Below are positions 21,930 to 34,149 of a DNA stretch of 64,000 nt, in pieces. Position 1 is the first letter of the stretch, and each line of letters starts with the position of its first letter. The DNA is from Lunularia cruciata (Eukaryota > Streptophyta > Marchantiopsida > Lunulariales > Lunulariaceae): NCBI GenBank assembly GCA_948567375.1, contig OX419758.1:52953001-53017000 (forward strand). The letters are read 5' to 3'. The notes beneath the pieces were generated by a model. It was not told the origin of the DNA. It saw only the letters and a program-made list of their open reading frames with translations, and made no database searches. Position numbers and translations under genes: made by a program.

Positions 21930-23530
21930 TTGTAGTGATGCTCCTTGTAAACTCTCCTCCTCTTTCAAAAACCAACTCCAAAGGGCACCCAAACCTAATG
22001 ATAATGTGTTCATAAAGAAATCTACCAACTTCATCTCCATTCTTATCCCTCAATTGTCTAGCCTCAACCCACTTGGTAAGATCATCTATAACTACCACAA
22101 TGTACCAATTGTTCCTTGAGGTTCTATTGAGAGGACTTACAAAGTCAATTCTCCACTTCTCAAAAGGTCCTGGTAATGTAATTGGTCTAAGAGGGGGAGT
22201 GGAAGTTGATTTTCTAGCAAAAGCTTGACAAACATGACAATTTTTGCAATAATCAAGACAATCCTCAAAAACCCTCTCCAATAGTAACCTGCATCTAGAA
22301 TCTTGAAAGTAGTCAACTTTCTTGCAAAGTGTCCCTCACACACTAAACCTTCAGGAAATTCCTTTTAGGAGTAGGATAGACTCCTCCTTACTCATTGCTC
22401 TTTGAAGTAGACCATCTATTCCTTGGTGAAAAACAATATCCTCCACTATTGTGTAAGGTCTAGATCTTGCTGCAAGGGCCTTCCTCTTCTTAGCATGCAT
22501 CCCTTTGGGATCGTTACCTCTTGTAACAAATTCTACAATCTCGTTGTACTCCACTGAAACCTCTTGAGTGATTGAGATTGTCATCAACTCCTCATCTAAG
22601 AAGGAATCATCCATTGGTGCAACTCCATCATGATCATAGGCCCTAAATAACAAATCAACATTTTCATGTTTCATCCCTATCTTATCCTCAATGGTGTAGT
22701 CATACTCAGATAAGAGTATCATGCATCTTGCTAGCCTCCCTTCCACATTAGGCTTGTTGAAGATGTAATTCAAAGCCTTGTGATCTATGACAATGGTGGA
22801 TTTCCCTCCTATCAAGTAGTGTTTAACTTCTTAAGACCAAAGATCACTACCATACCTTCTCTCTCCATTACAAAGTAGTTCTTTTTTGCTTAAACCATCT
22901 GCCTACTGGCAAAAGCTATTGGATGATCATGCTCATCATGGTCTAATTGACTAAGAGTGTATCCTATAGTTACATTTGAAGCATAACTATAGAGGATGAA
23001 AGGTTTTCTCCAATCAAGTTAAGCAAGAATTGGAGCTACAACCTGGATTGCTTGAGCTCCTTAAAAGCTTTGAGAGCCCCCTTGTCCTCCAAAATCACCA
23101 TGTATTCTACACACTTCTTCATGTAGATGGTCAATCCATAAGCCTTGTTGGAAAATGAGAAGATGAACCTCCTATATTACCCAACCATCCCCAAGAATTA
23201 GCATAACTTTGTCAAGCTTGAAGGGAATGGAAGGTCAGACATTTTCCTCACCTTAGGGTCAATTGCTATTCCATCCTTGGAGATGATGTGCCCCAAAAGT
23301 AGACCTTCTTCACAACCAAAAATTCAGTTCTCTAGGTTGAGTGATGCGTTTTCTTCATCCAAGCATTGCAAGACCTTGATCAGGTGCTCAAAGTGATCCC
23401 CCTTGCTCCAATAGACACAAACATCATCAATGCAGTCTCTCACAAATTTCCCAATGAAAGTTTTAAACACCTTGTTTATGAACCATTGGAATGTGGCTGG
23501 AGCATTGCAAAGCCCAAAAGGCATGACCTT
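21930..23530 (-). pseudogene. TK-J pol remnant (RT end, RNase H, integrase)
   Basis: This is gypsy pol in minus orientation. RT survives only from [14 protein letters not shown] (about 23525) and includes FVRDCIDDVCVYWS, the catalytic box, where the residue before IDD is cysteine. RNase H is open at 22815-22351 (TIVIDHKALNYIF and EGRLARCMILLSEYDY). It runs through ITQEVSVEYNEIV without the stop seen in TK-K. Integrase at 22343-21930 shows YCKNCHVCQAFARKS, RIDFVSPLNRT and ELVFERGGEF, where the second catalytic Asp is changed to Glu. There are multiple frameshifts. The 5' side fuses directly to the GL-I coiled coil near 23530. Confidence 0.85.
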
Positions 23531-25300
23531 TTCCAACAACATCTTTTGCTCTTTCAACTCTTCAGCTTGATAGTGCATCTCTCTTCCCCGCTTCTCAAAA
23601 CCCTCTTGAAAATTCTCTATAAAGTCTTCTTCTTCAAGATTGTATCCACTTGACGCTCCTTAACTTCTTCTTCTCTTCAGGTTACACTTTCCCGCAATCC
23701 TTTCACTTTTTTTAGAAGATACTTCACCGCCTGCAACTCATTCTTCACCTTCATACAATCTTGCGGGATTACCTTTTGCTGCACCTTCAATGGCTCCAAC
23801 AATGGAGTCACAATTTGCATTAGATAATATTCTCCTCCAAAGTTCTCTTTGTCTTTGGCTCCATCTTCATACTTTGTCTCTTCCATTGGCTCCTTCTCCC
23901 AAAGCCTTGATCTTCATATTTTCAGTGATATTGCTTTGAGCTTCCTTCTTCCTTACTAGCTGAACTTGGTCTTGTAGAGTCTTTCATTGTTGCTGCCTTG
24001 TCTTTGCCTCCCTTGTGATCTTCATTCTTTGGCTTTGCATCCATCTTCTCCATGACCAGTTCTAAACAAGGATTATCTCTTCCCTCCATACGGTCAATAG
24101 CCACATGAAAGGATTCATATTCTTCCGTTTCAGTCAATTGCTGAACTTCCTCTTCACCATCACTCTCATGGCCAGATTGCCCACTTTGTAGTGTGAGCTC
24201 CGCTTCTTTTGATTCTCCTCTTCTGGACTCTAACTCTCCTTCAAACTCTATTTCCAATGTCTCCTCCTTCACTGCCTTCTTACCTTGCAGAGTAAGTCTT
24301 TGGGTCCTTTGTTGTGTTTGAGGCAACACTACCTCTCTTGGTTTAGTCTGCTTCTTTGTCTTTGGACTTCTTCCTTCCACCCTCTTGGTCTGTCCTGTTC
24401 TGGTAAAGTGATCATCTTTGGCTTGTAGGTGTGACATGTAATGTTGCTTCTCTTCATCTGCTCCTCATCGTAGATCAGGTTGGAAATGTGACACCATGCA
24501 ATGCTTCTCCTCTACTATCAGCAAATTCAATCCAAAGAAGAAGTGTGCTTCAAAATGGTGAAAAATAATGTGGAGGCAAATTGGTTCTCCAATTGACAAT
24601 CATCTGCCTTGTTTGCTGGTGGAAGCACTTTGCCTTGTTCACCTTCACTCCTGCAAACATCTGGTGGAAGAAGATTTCCTGCTGCATGTTCATGTATGTT
24701 GTTCATTTGGGTTTGAACATGGCCATTATTGCTCCTACAATACTTCATTTAATCGGGTCCCAATAGGACTCCACTTGTAACCATTGGTAGTATGTGGACC
24801 AAAGAATGAATATTGGATTTTTGTAGTCTCCTCTGCATCATCACACTTTTGATAGAAGGTGATTCCAGTTGCCTCTCCTGCTTCCTTCCCCAATACTAAC
24901 CTCCAATTTGACTCAATCTATCAAGCCCAATTTCCTCTCTTCCCCTTGACTCAAAGCCTTCCTCACAATTACTAGCAATTATCTTCCCGAGAAACTGAAA
25001 TTCAATTCCATGCTAAAAATGTTATTCAAAGTCTATTCAAGACCTCCATCCTTACTATGACATCTAACTCCCAAATTGCAAAACTCCTCATTGCAAGTGC
25101 GTTCTTGGCCTTCTTTGCCATGATTTTCTCTCAAGTTCTTTGGCATTGGAAAACTATCCCCTCTCTTAGATGCGACACTCTAACCCCTTTTGGAATTTGG
25201 AAAATTCACTGTCGATTGGCTTCTTGACACGCATTAGTGTAGGATTAGTACTCAAAGGAACAAGATATCTATTTGACATATTTGATTTCCCCTACGCAAT
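23531..25300 (-). pseudogene. GL U3 ORF, N-terminal and linker fragment (copy I)
   Basis: Collinear with copies B and H: the conserved N-terminal region lies in several frames at about 25100-24500. A 171-codon acidic and basic linker frame at 24437-23922 contains ELTLQSGQSGHESDGEEEVQQ. The start of the coiled coil at 23886-23677 has NFGGEYYLMQIVTPLLEPLK. The last residues (YQAEELKEQKMLLEK) run in frame into TK-J RT. The function of the protein is unknown. Confidence 0.7.
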
Positions 25301-25687
25301 CGCAACTTTATATTACCCCAAAGTGCAATCATTCTTCTATCAATTTCAAAATAGACTCCCACTTCTTCTATGTGTTAGCTTCTTGTCACTATCAAGGCCT
25401 TCTTCTCCTACCTCCGCTGTTTCTTGAAGTGTACTTTCTTGCCACATTGAAAGGTTGTTACACCGTCTTTGTATCAACCTTTGCTTCCCAATCCAAAGAT
25501 GCTCTTCTTCAAACTTATCTCTTTGTAACCCCATCCGAGTACTTTTGGTTTCCAACCCCAAGTTGACTTCTTTGGGTTTACTTCAAAGACACTCTAGTCC
25601 ATTCTTTCCTTCACAATTTGGCTTTCTTACTAACTTCTTCTTCAAAAATTTAACAAAACAAAAGAAAACAAAAAAGTGGGTACCGCA
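23531..25687 (-). mobile_element. GL-I: truncated giant LTR (5' portion)
   Basis: On the minus strand it begins TGCGGTACCCAC at 25687, inserted in the TK-J leader at a site that is uninterrupted in TK-K (near 41596). It keeps the 5' 2.1 kb of the LTR and ends inside the coiled-coil region, where it is joined to TK-J RT. Its 3' half and the TK-J gag-PR-RT region were removed by one deletion. Confidence 0.85.
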
Positions 25688-26977
25688 GTAGTTGTACTAA
25701 GACTCTCTCTAAGATCTTCCACGAAAGTCTCTAAAAGTGCTATTACTCTACTACATTCATGTCTTTTGGAAGTCCTTTCACTCCACAAACCTCACACAAT
25801 TCTTTCATCTTAGACCTCACACCTCCCAATCTTAGTGAAGAAGGTCAAACATGCAATCCCAAGTCAAGTAAGCCTCTCTTTTCCTCAATCTCTTGCTCTC
25901 AAAGGTCAATGGACATGTGCTTGCCTTATATCTCTTATTTGCATATAAAAAGCACTTAGAATCACTCTTTCCTCCAAGTGATGTATGTTTTTGGATCCTC
26001 ACAACACTCTTCAAATTCTATTCTAAACTCTCTTGTCCACAAATCCACCCCTATAATCAACTCAACCCTTAGGGAACCATGCATAGCCTTAACTTCCACT
26101 CTTGGTGACCCTCCATGTTCCCAAGATGAGTCTTAACACTCAAACATGATTTTTGGTTGCTCTTACATTCCTCATGTATGAGATCTCAACTCTCTAGAAT
26201 TGACCCCTCCTCACAATGTCACTAAATTCTCTCAACAAGTATGTAACAATCTTTTTAAATTCTGCACTTTTAATCACAACCTAGGATGTTCTACCGTACA
26301 AAATTTCAGATCTTTTCATTTAAACCATTTGGCCTAGGCACCTTTCTATTTATTAGCACACATATTTCAGATTTGGTCTAAAAGCCACCTCCTTTCTTCA
26401 AAACTCATAACTTCTTATACAAGGATGATCTCTCTATAGTTTTTAGGCCAAAAGATAGAATACTATGCACTAAATTTTCTTGGAAAGTTTTAGAATAATC
26501 CAATGGAAAATTAAGACATGGCAAACTATGTACAAAATTCCAGACAGCATGCTATTTGTGGGAACAATTTACCCTACCACCTTCCAAAAATTCTAGCCCA
26601 ATGCGTGTAGCAACTCTTATAATAATTTTAAGTGTTCAATGTAACACATAATCCAAGCTATCATCTTTTAAAATTCAAGTCTAGATCTCAAACTTGAATT
26701 TTTGCCCAAAATCACCGTAATTCCCAAAATCTGCAATCCACCTCACACAATCTCTCCAAATCCTCTCATGTGTATTGTATGTATAATATCACCTCAAAAA
26801 CATCATAATGAACTATAGGGTAAACAAGCAAGTCAAAGTTCTCTAAAATAAGTTCAGCCCTCTCCTCCTTTAATGTTCTCTCCAAATGAGCTCTCATATG
26901 CTCCTTATGTCTAATAAAGAATTGTACACGGAACATTATCTTGCCTTCTAGTGAGGTCTTGGTAATGGAACCAAAAC
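25688..26977 (-). pseudogene. TK-J leader with accessory ORF remnants
   Basis: This region lies between LTR and gag and is homologous to 41333-42732 of TK-K. Two protein-like stretches are shared. One, near the LTR (26999-26766), includes GKIMFRVQFFIRHKE and VHYDVFEVIL. The other (26014-25832) includes SLGGKSDSKCFL and KASTCPLTFESK. The second has lost one knuckle cysteine (tyrosine instead) and the knuckle histidine. In TK-K the first half of this knuckle is intact (CFLCGEKG). Together they point to an ancestral CCHC zinc knuckle in the leader. Confidence 0.6.
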
Positions 26978-27748
26978 TGTGAGCCGGCCTATCTCTCACT
27001 CAAGATGAACTTCCGACAAGTACAAAAATTGTTCTTAGCAAGTATGCTTCCCCGGTCTATGAGCTGGCATGTCTCTCACTTAGGATGAAACTCTGATGGT
27101 TATTATGGTAACACACGATGGACTAACAAAGCAAAGAACCCCAACATCATCATACTACTCTAAGGAGAACACTCCAAGACTCAAACAATTGCTCACTAGA
27201 AAACTTAATGAGAGAGAGATAGTTACAAGTGAAAGGATGATGAGTACCTCCTCACCCTTAGTTTATATACTTGTGAAATAGTTACACACCAAGCTTATTA
27301 ATTACTAGAGTACTCAAGTTATTAGCTTGAAAGTCAAATAAAGTCTAAAGTCTAAAGGAATATCCATACTCATAGGAATATTCTCCTATGCATGTGGTCT
27401 TATCTTGACCCAACCACTAAGTCAAGGATTCCTTTACATGGACTATCCTTGGACTATAGAAGAATCCAAAGCAAAAAGGCTTGTGGATCCAAGAGTTCTG
27501 AACTCTTTCCTCAAAGCTTAACACCTAGGAATAATACCAAGTCAATACACTAGAATCCAAAATAGTGATGCTCATCTTTTCCACTTCCTCTAAAGTAAGG
27601 TCCCCTCTTTTTTAGCTTTGAATAACTTTAGCTAATCATGACTAACGTAGAACCATCCTTTAACTTTATATAAATAATATCTCCCAAGTACTTATAATAC
27701 CAAACTAAATATCACAATAGTACATACATGCACAAATGGGTTGTTAGA
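26978..27748 (-). repeat. TK-J 5' LTR
   Basis: This is a 771-bp LTR related to the 692-bp TK-K LTRs. The extra length comes from a partial duplication of the terminal segment (GAGCCGGCC at 26981 and GAGCTGGCA at about 27060, each followed by TGTCTCTCACT or similar). A PBS-like TTGGTTCC lies just inside (complement of about 26966-26976). Confidence 0.8.
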
Positions 27749-27906
27749 GGCCTACTTGGAGTCCATCCAGATGAGTGTGGTCTAGGAATGTGGGATGCAA
27801 CTAGAGGATGTATGGAGCTTGTAGCTAGAGCAGATGGAGTTTTTCACTTTGAGGTTGGGAACTCTAATGGCTGGGGGCATGACAAGTTTACTTCCAAGGG
27901 CTGAAT
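27749..27906 (+). other. Short PM or flanking remnant
   Basis: One frame is open for about 50 codons (VGVHPDECGLGMWDATRG, then ADGVFHFEVGNSNGW), suggesting coding origin, probably from the PM element interrupted by TK-J. I do not recognise the domain. Confidence 0.35.
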
Positions 27907-28643
27907 TGTAATACTCCAAGGATAGTAGACCTGAAGAGAAACACACCAAGAGAAACACACACTTTCACATTCAAACTTTGATGCCCCAAAGAAACACCTT
28001 CTCTTTATTATTTAGGCAAAGCGGATCTCCTCCAATGAAGCTCCACCATAGGATTACGTACATAGATAGGTGACATGTCAGCAAGCTTCACCCTTGGATT
28101 ACTTACTTGGATAGGTGACATGTCAGTCCTGGTCTTATCTGGTTGGTCAAATAAGCTTTGACCAGAGGGAATCTTTTAAAGAATCTTCCTATAGGAATCT
28201 TAGAATCACATGGTACCATTGGAAAGCTCTCAACAAGACAAAGCAGGGGGGAGGGAAGGCCAACCTTTCTTTAGTTGGGTGGGGGGGATCTACACATTTT
28301 TGAGGCCTAATTCATCCGTTTAGGCCTCCGAAATTGCCTTCAAAGATTTCAGGCATATTTCAATTCCAACTCTATTAGTAGAAGTCCCCTTTTGGTGATA
28401 CCTCTTTCTGTTCTATTCAGTCCATCTTGTGTAACATCCTTCCAGATGTTACCAACCCAATTCTCACCTTCAAATCATATGTCTAGCTATTGGTTCTAAG
28501 GTTTTCAAATCTATTTCGGTTTTCTGCCCTATTAGTAGAAGTACCCTTTTGGTGATACTTCTATCTAATCTATTTTGACCATCATTCCAAATGTTACCAA
28601 ACACAATTTCACATGTAGATCATATGGTTAGCTCTTGGTTACA
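27907..28643 (-). repeat. NL-family LTR, copy 1
   Basis: This 737-bp segment with TGTAAT...TTACA ends is homologous to 34150-34801. Orientation is taken from copy 2, whose PBS is on the minus strand. It contains a short duplicated block around GGTGACATGTCAG (about 28069 and 28109) and a tandem duplication of about 160 bp near its end (TATTAGTAGAAGT at about 28373 and 28534). The flanking pentamers do not match, so I cannot say if it is a solo LTR. Confidence 0.65.
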
Positions 28644-28669
28644 CCAATATAGCAACTAATTAATATGTC

Positions 28670-31600
28670 TTCCACTCCTACATCAATTATAGAGGATACT
28701 TGGGAGCCAAATATTAGACCCAAGCTTATGGAAAGGGAAAGATAAAAAATTTGGAGGTTCTTGAGGAGTTAAATGAGTTGTTTTGCCTTTAGTATGAAGG
28801 ATTTGAGTTCTTCAAAAGGACCTTGTATTTGGATTGAGCTTACTAGTGATACACTAATTTTTTGACATCCATATAGATATAGTGACATGGAGAGAGCATT
28901 GATTTAGAGCCAGAGTAGAGACCTTTTTGAGTCTAGTTTGGTAGAAATTTCACATGAAGAGTATACTTTAGCTACAGTGATGCAAACTAAGAAGAACATG
29001 AATGGCAACTACAAAGATAGGAAAATATGTGGAGATTACTATCCTATTAACCAATAGACTAGGGTTGATTGGTATACCATGCCTACACCAAAGGAGATCT
29101 TTGATGCAATTTGGCATTCAAAGGTCTTTTGTGCTTGGATCTTTTGAGTAAGATATCATTAGTTGCAAATTAGGGTAGAAGATAAGTCCAAGATAGCATT
29201 TTGGGCATTGATCCTCATAGCAAGCATGTATTATATCAATGGAGGTTCTTACTATTTGGTTTGAAGAACACCCTTTCTGAGTTCTAATATGTCATGGACA
29301 AGGTCCTAGCAGGATTGGATTTTGCTTGGTGCTATATTGATAACATTTTGGTCTATAGCACTACTATGGAGGAGCATGAAAAACATTATTTGGAGGTGTT
29401 TTAGAGATTGAGATCTCATGGACTCAAATTACATCTTGGGAGGTATAGATTCTTTCATGAGTAAGTTGAGTAATCACACTATCTACCTTAGAGGACTTGG
29501 TGTTTATCAAACCAATGTGGACACATTTGCACATTTTCCTTAGCCTATGGATGTGCGTAGAGTGCAAGCATTCCTTGGGTTGACAAACTTCTATTCCCAA
29601 TATGTTAAAGGATTTAGTGCCATTGCAAAGTCCTTGACAAAGCTGACCAAGCTTACAAAAGAGTGATGTTATGAAGATGAGCAAGAGAGAGATTTTATAG
29701 AGCTCAAAGAGAGGTTGACATTTGCATCTATTCTTAGGAGACCAATCAAAGGATGACTATTCCAAGTTCACACTAATTGGAGTACATTGGAGCTTGGAGT
29801 ACTGCTCAATCAATATGATGATGAGGGGAAGGAGTTTGTGGTGGCCTATACTAGTCACTCCAAAAATTCAACAAACGTGAAGTATAGTTCATATTAAGAA
29901 GAGTGCATAAAAATAGTATGGGTAGTAGCACATTTTTATGTTACTTATTTGGTACTCCCTTCACTCTCATCATTGATCATCAACCACTAAAGTGGTTGAT
30001 GAAATACGATAAGCTTTCAAGGAAGCTTACATGCTGGGATTTGATTTTGTAGTTATTCATAGACCTAGAGTGGTGAACTTGATGCAAAAACCTATGTCCC
30101 AACCAATAAGATCAGACCGGAGCACATTAGCATGGTGAGACATATGGGAAGATGGTGTCAAGTTGGCATGCATCTACCTTTCTATGTATACTTTTTGAGG
30201 TTGTAGTGGTATCTCTCAACACATACAAGGAGAGTTATTGAGGTCACATATCCAAATGGTGTAGATATTGGTACAATTTAGCAAGACATTCATGATGATA
30301 TCTTTGTGATGGATTATCTTTGCAGTGGTGTTATGGGTCACAAAATTGGTGCCAAGGATAGAGACCATGTTCTTCAACAAGCTAGGTGGTTTTGATTGGA
30401 GGTAAAACACCTTCTTCATATATGGGGGGATGGTAGAGTGCAAGTAGTATTACTTCCATCTTAGAGACCATAGTTGGCCCATCATGCTCATGAGGAGCTA
30501 GGACATTTGGAGTAAATTATACATGTAGCTTACTCTAGAGTCATTATTGGTGGTGTAGTATGTAGAACAATAATTACAATAGTTTGCTGCCAAATGTGTG
30601 GTTTGTGACCAAGTTAGAGCATCATTTAATGCTCCTACACCATAGTGATACCTATTATCTATCATGGGATTGGGTTACCATTGGAGTTTGGACTTTGTTG
30701 GACCTTTACCATTGATTGTAAGATATCACCAATATGTTTTGGTTATGGTAGAGCACTTCTTAAGTGGATTGAGTTGTTGGCACTTCTTGACAAGTCTAAT
30801 GAAGGAATGGCTCATTTGTTCTTGGATTGGGTTCTTAGTTATTTTGGTGCACAAGCTGAGGTCTTGACTAATCAGGGTACAAAGTTCTTGGGGGAGTTTT
30901 AGGTCTTGTGTGACAAGGCCTTGACTGATCATTTTATTACCTCCCAAGATCACCCTAAGGTAGATTGCTTGGCAAAGAGAGTGGTTCAAATAGTGAAGAG
31001 AAGATTGTGTAAGTATGGTTTGCAAAGAAGCCATATGGGAGATTGGGGTCTCCAATTACCCTGGTTGGCCATGGGCTATCAATTCAGCTAACAAGCCTCC
31101 TTAGCATTCTTCTCACCTTAATTTCTACTTTATGGACAAGATTCAGATTTACCTACATCTATTGGTCAAGATACTACTATAGTTTTGCACTTGGATGATC
31201 CCGACATATGGATGACTGCATGTTTTCAACAGGCATAGATCTTTTAGAGAGTGATGTTCTGGCCTTCAAGAACTTGGCAATTGCTTAACATAGGGATATC
31301 TTATGTTATGCTACCATTCAAGGAGGAGGTTATAGACCCTTGGTCCATTGATTTTATCCAGGTGACTATGTATATCTACAACAAACAACACCAATGACAC
31401 TTGGTGTTACTACAAGTTGTACTATCTTGAGAGTGCACGAGGTTTACCTTTTGGAGTCCTTGTATTAGAAGGATATGATGGTGTAGTTTGGAGGGATCAT
31501 ATCCAAAATTGTGGGCCATGCCACGTCCCAAACATTGATGGCACTATGGACCCAAGCTTGGCACTTGTGTGTGCAGGCTTGTGGTGTATGTTATGCGGCT

Positions 31601-31698
31601 CTTCTATATCAATGTGTGATAGTTATTTGAGAGGATGGCATCTGTCACGTTTGACTCCTCTCTTCTCATGGTTCCTCAAGGAAAGTGCTTATGTCCTA
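28670..31698 (+). pseudogene. PM pol: RT, RNase H, integrase and PHD finger
   Basis: This is an old gypsy pol. RT: KICGDYYPIN, YTMPTPKEIFDAIW (about 29020-29115), then AWCYIDNILVYS (about 29320), where the second catalytic Asp is Asn. Next are LRSHGLKLHLG and AFLGLTNFYSQYVKGF-like text. RNase H lies at about 29700-30090 (TLIIDHQPLKWLMKYD). Integrase: AHEELGHLE, LDFVGPLPLIV, VLTNQGTKFLGEF (second Asp changed to Asn), then GLQRSHMGDWGLQLPWLAMGY. After a tail with VLEGYDGVVW comes a cysteine-rich end (31585-31698): C-x2-C, C-D, RGWH and, in the next frame, VPQGKCLCP. That is the layout of a PHD finger with two zinc ligands lost. Stops are frequent. Confidence 0.75.
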
Positions 31699-32387
31699 TA
31701 ATACCCATTTGTGCATGTGTGTGATATTGTGATATTTAGCTTGGTATTACAAGTACTTGAGAGATATTATTTATATAGATAAAGGATGGTTCTACATTAG
31801 TCATGATTACCTAAAGTTAGTCATAGCTAAGATAGAAGGGACCTTACTTTAGAGGAAGTGGAAAAGATGAGTACTAATCTTTTGGATTCTAATGTATTGA
31901 CTTGGTATTATTCCTAGGTATTTGGCTTTGAGGAAAGAGTTGAGAACTCTTGGGCCTATAAGCCTTTTTGTTTTGGATTCTTGTAAAGTCCAAGGATAGC
32001 CCATGTGAATAAATCCTTGACTAAGTGGTTGGGTCAAGTTAATATCATATGCTTAGTGGAATATGCCCATGTGGATGAATATTCCTTTAAACTTTTTGAC
32101 TTTACTTGACTTTTAGCCTAGTAACTTGAGTTACTATGGTACATTAGTAACTTAAGTGCATAATTATTTCACAAGTATATAAACAAGGTGTGAGGAGGTA
32201 CACATCATCCTTTCATTTGTACCTATCTCTCTCTCATTGTGTTCTCTAGTGAACAATGGCTTGAGTCTTGGAGTGTTAGCCTTGGAGGAGTATGATGGAG
32301 TTGGGATTCTTTGTCTTCTTTGTCCATGGTGCACTGCCATAATAGCCATCAGAGATTCATTCTGAGTGAAAGACATGCTGGCTCACA
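31697..32387 (+). repeat. TK-family solo LTR (plus)
   Basis: About 691 bp matching the TK-K LTR but in the opposite orientation to TK-J and TK-K, from TATAATACCCATTTGTGC to GCTGGCTCACA. No PBS or internal sequence is attached. TCCT on the left (31694-31697) and TCCT on the right (32389-32392) may be a partial TSD. It inserted at the very end of PM pol. Confidence 0.8.
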
Positions 32388-34130
32388 ATCCTAGATTTTC
32401 TTGATCTATAGCTAACTCATTCTTTATTTGGTATAGATTGCAAACAAGCAACTAACAAAGGGAATCAAAAGCATCCGGCCTCTTGATCTTTGCATACAAT
32501 AAGGTATACCACATACTTGGAGTAGATGGCTATCTAGAGTTAGAAGGACCTAACCATCAGCTAGGGAGGCAATTGTGGCACTTTAGAGTTCATGTATGAT
32601 AGATGTGTGAGTTTTGCTTCTATAGTGTATGATGTTGATAATGATATATATTGTGTCGCAACGTATATATGCACAATAGTTGTCACACCATTTGTAGTGC
32701 CAAATTTAGGTTGCTTGGATGTTGGAGTGGTAGTGTTGGTAGTCATAGGTATTTTGGTAGTTACTCATAGACTACTTGTTGGTGGACAAATTTATGTTAG
32801 GGCTACTGATCAGATGGTAGGACCCACCATATGATCAATTGTGACATAGAGCTAGAGACCATATGACAATGCATTGTTTGCATTGTTGGAAGTTCCATCA
32901 ATGGTGCTAATAGGGTTGGAGACCTAGGTTGAGCGGAGGGATATACCTCCAAAGTGCAGTTCCAAAGAGCTCACTTCTTTGATGTTGAGCCTTTGAGTTC
33001 TTGGCTATGGTAGATAGAGGCTAGCATCACCTAGAATCTCTTAGCTAGAGTGGATGTACCTTGATTGATTATTATAAAATTTCCATCCATGTGATCTCTC
33101 TTCCTTTAGCCAACATTGATGAGTCCTAAGCATCATACATTGTGAGGGCTTTATTGGTTAGGTACCCACATGCAAACATGCATGTGGAATGAACGGTGAT
33201 CTCATCTATGAATAATTTTCAAAGTATAGATTCATTTTTGAAATCTAGTTTTCCACTACTTCCATGGAATGTTGTTCCTTGTAAGGCTCAATGTTGCACA
33301 TCTTCTTCATCTATAGTAACAATGTGGCTTCATTGTTGACTGAGGTCAATGTTATTGGCATGAGTGACTCTCAAGGTACTTTGGCCATTATGGTTCTGGG
33401 ATGGTTCCACTTCTTGCATTTCATGATCATTCATGAAGGTAAATACTTGACTTTTCAATGCCTCCATTGTCATCTTGATCTCCCAAAACTTGTTCAACAT
33501 CCCATGCATTCCTTGCATTTGATCCTACAATTGTAGTACCATGACCCGTATACATGGTAAATGCTCAATTGCTATTTCCTACTTCAATATATAGTTAATA
33601 TGATCACTTAAGAGGAAGCATGGACAATTAGGACTATCATTTGGATATTAAAGGCTATCACTCATTGATAATATTCCTCACCAAAATTGTGGATTAAAAA
33701 ATCCCTAAATATCATTTTGGTCTAACTACATAATGGATTTCTACTTGAGTGTTGAAAGGGAGAGAATTTGGGTATTCAGATCCATTGCATCATAAGAAAA
33801 TATAGATTGTCAAATCCCACTTTCTATCATATCTCACCACTACTAGAATCATTGAGTTCGGTGAATTTATTACTATGTCTATGAACTATGTTCCAAGATG
33901 ATAAATGAGATATACTCTCACTTGTTCATGTTAAATTACATAACCTTGATGTTGGATGGATTCAAGAATGGAAAGTGAGGTGCAAAAAATTTCCTTCTAC
34001 AAACTTTCATCCCATCTTATCTCTAAACACCTCCAATCTATTGATTACATTATGTTTTCTCCCCTTTAAATTACCAAGTCTTAGTAGCACATGTGACTTC
34101 AAGAGGAGTGATCCACTCTCTTGGATTAAA
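32388..34130. other. Degenerate sequence; possible NL gag remnant on minus
   Basis: There is no clear gene. On the minus strand, 33518-33330 is open for 62 codons (NKFWEIKMTMEALKSQ, then VEPSQNHNGQ) and is followed by text like FHGSSGKLDFKN, reminiscent of the start of a gypsy capsid. That fits the minus-strand PBS at 34131-34149. The rest shows no recognisable domain. Confidence 0.35.
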
Positions 34131-34149
34131 ATTCTTGCTCTAATACTAT
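34131..34149 (-). other. Primer binding site of NL copy 2
   Basis: On the minus strand, TAGTATTAGAGCAAGAAT follows the LTR end ATTACAA directly. It matches the initiator-Met-type PBS (TGGTATCAGAGC) with two transitions. This orients the NL element: 5' LTR on the right, internal region to the left. Confidence 0.6.

Larger units (their letters stand above)
21658..27748 (-). mobile_element. TK-J: damaged copy of the TK gypsy element with GL-I inside
   Basis: On the minus strand the order is 5' LTR (27748-26978), leader (26977-25688), an inserted GL LTR (25687 to ~23531), RT end, RNase H and integrase (~23530-21930), then a 3' LTR fragment (21925-21658). Gag, protease and most of RT are missing, as is the integrase C-terminus. 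It is homologous throughout to TK-K at 35766-43424, and it sits inside the PM element. Confidence 0.85.

Noticed and set aside
24527-24780. Short cysteine/histidine-containing ORFs on the plus strand as zinc-finger genes
   Set aside because: They are shadow frames opposite the GL-I U3 ORF; ligand spacing fits no zinc finger and they are not kept in other GL copies.
32592-32834. Membrane-protein-like ORF rich in Val and Ile
   Set aside because: 80 codons only, no homologue in the other elements, and no supporting context in a degenerate stretch.
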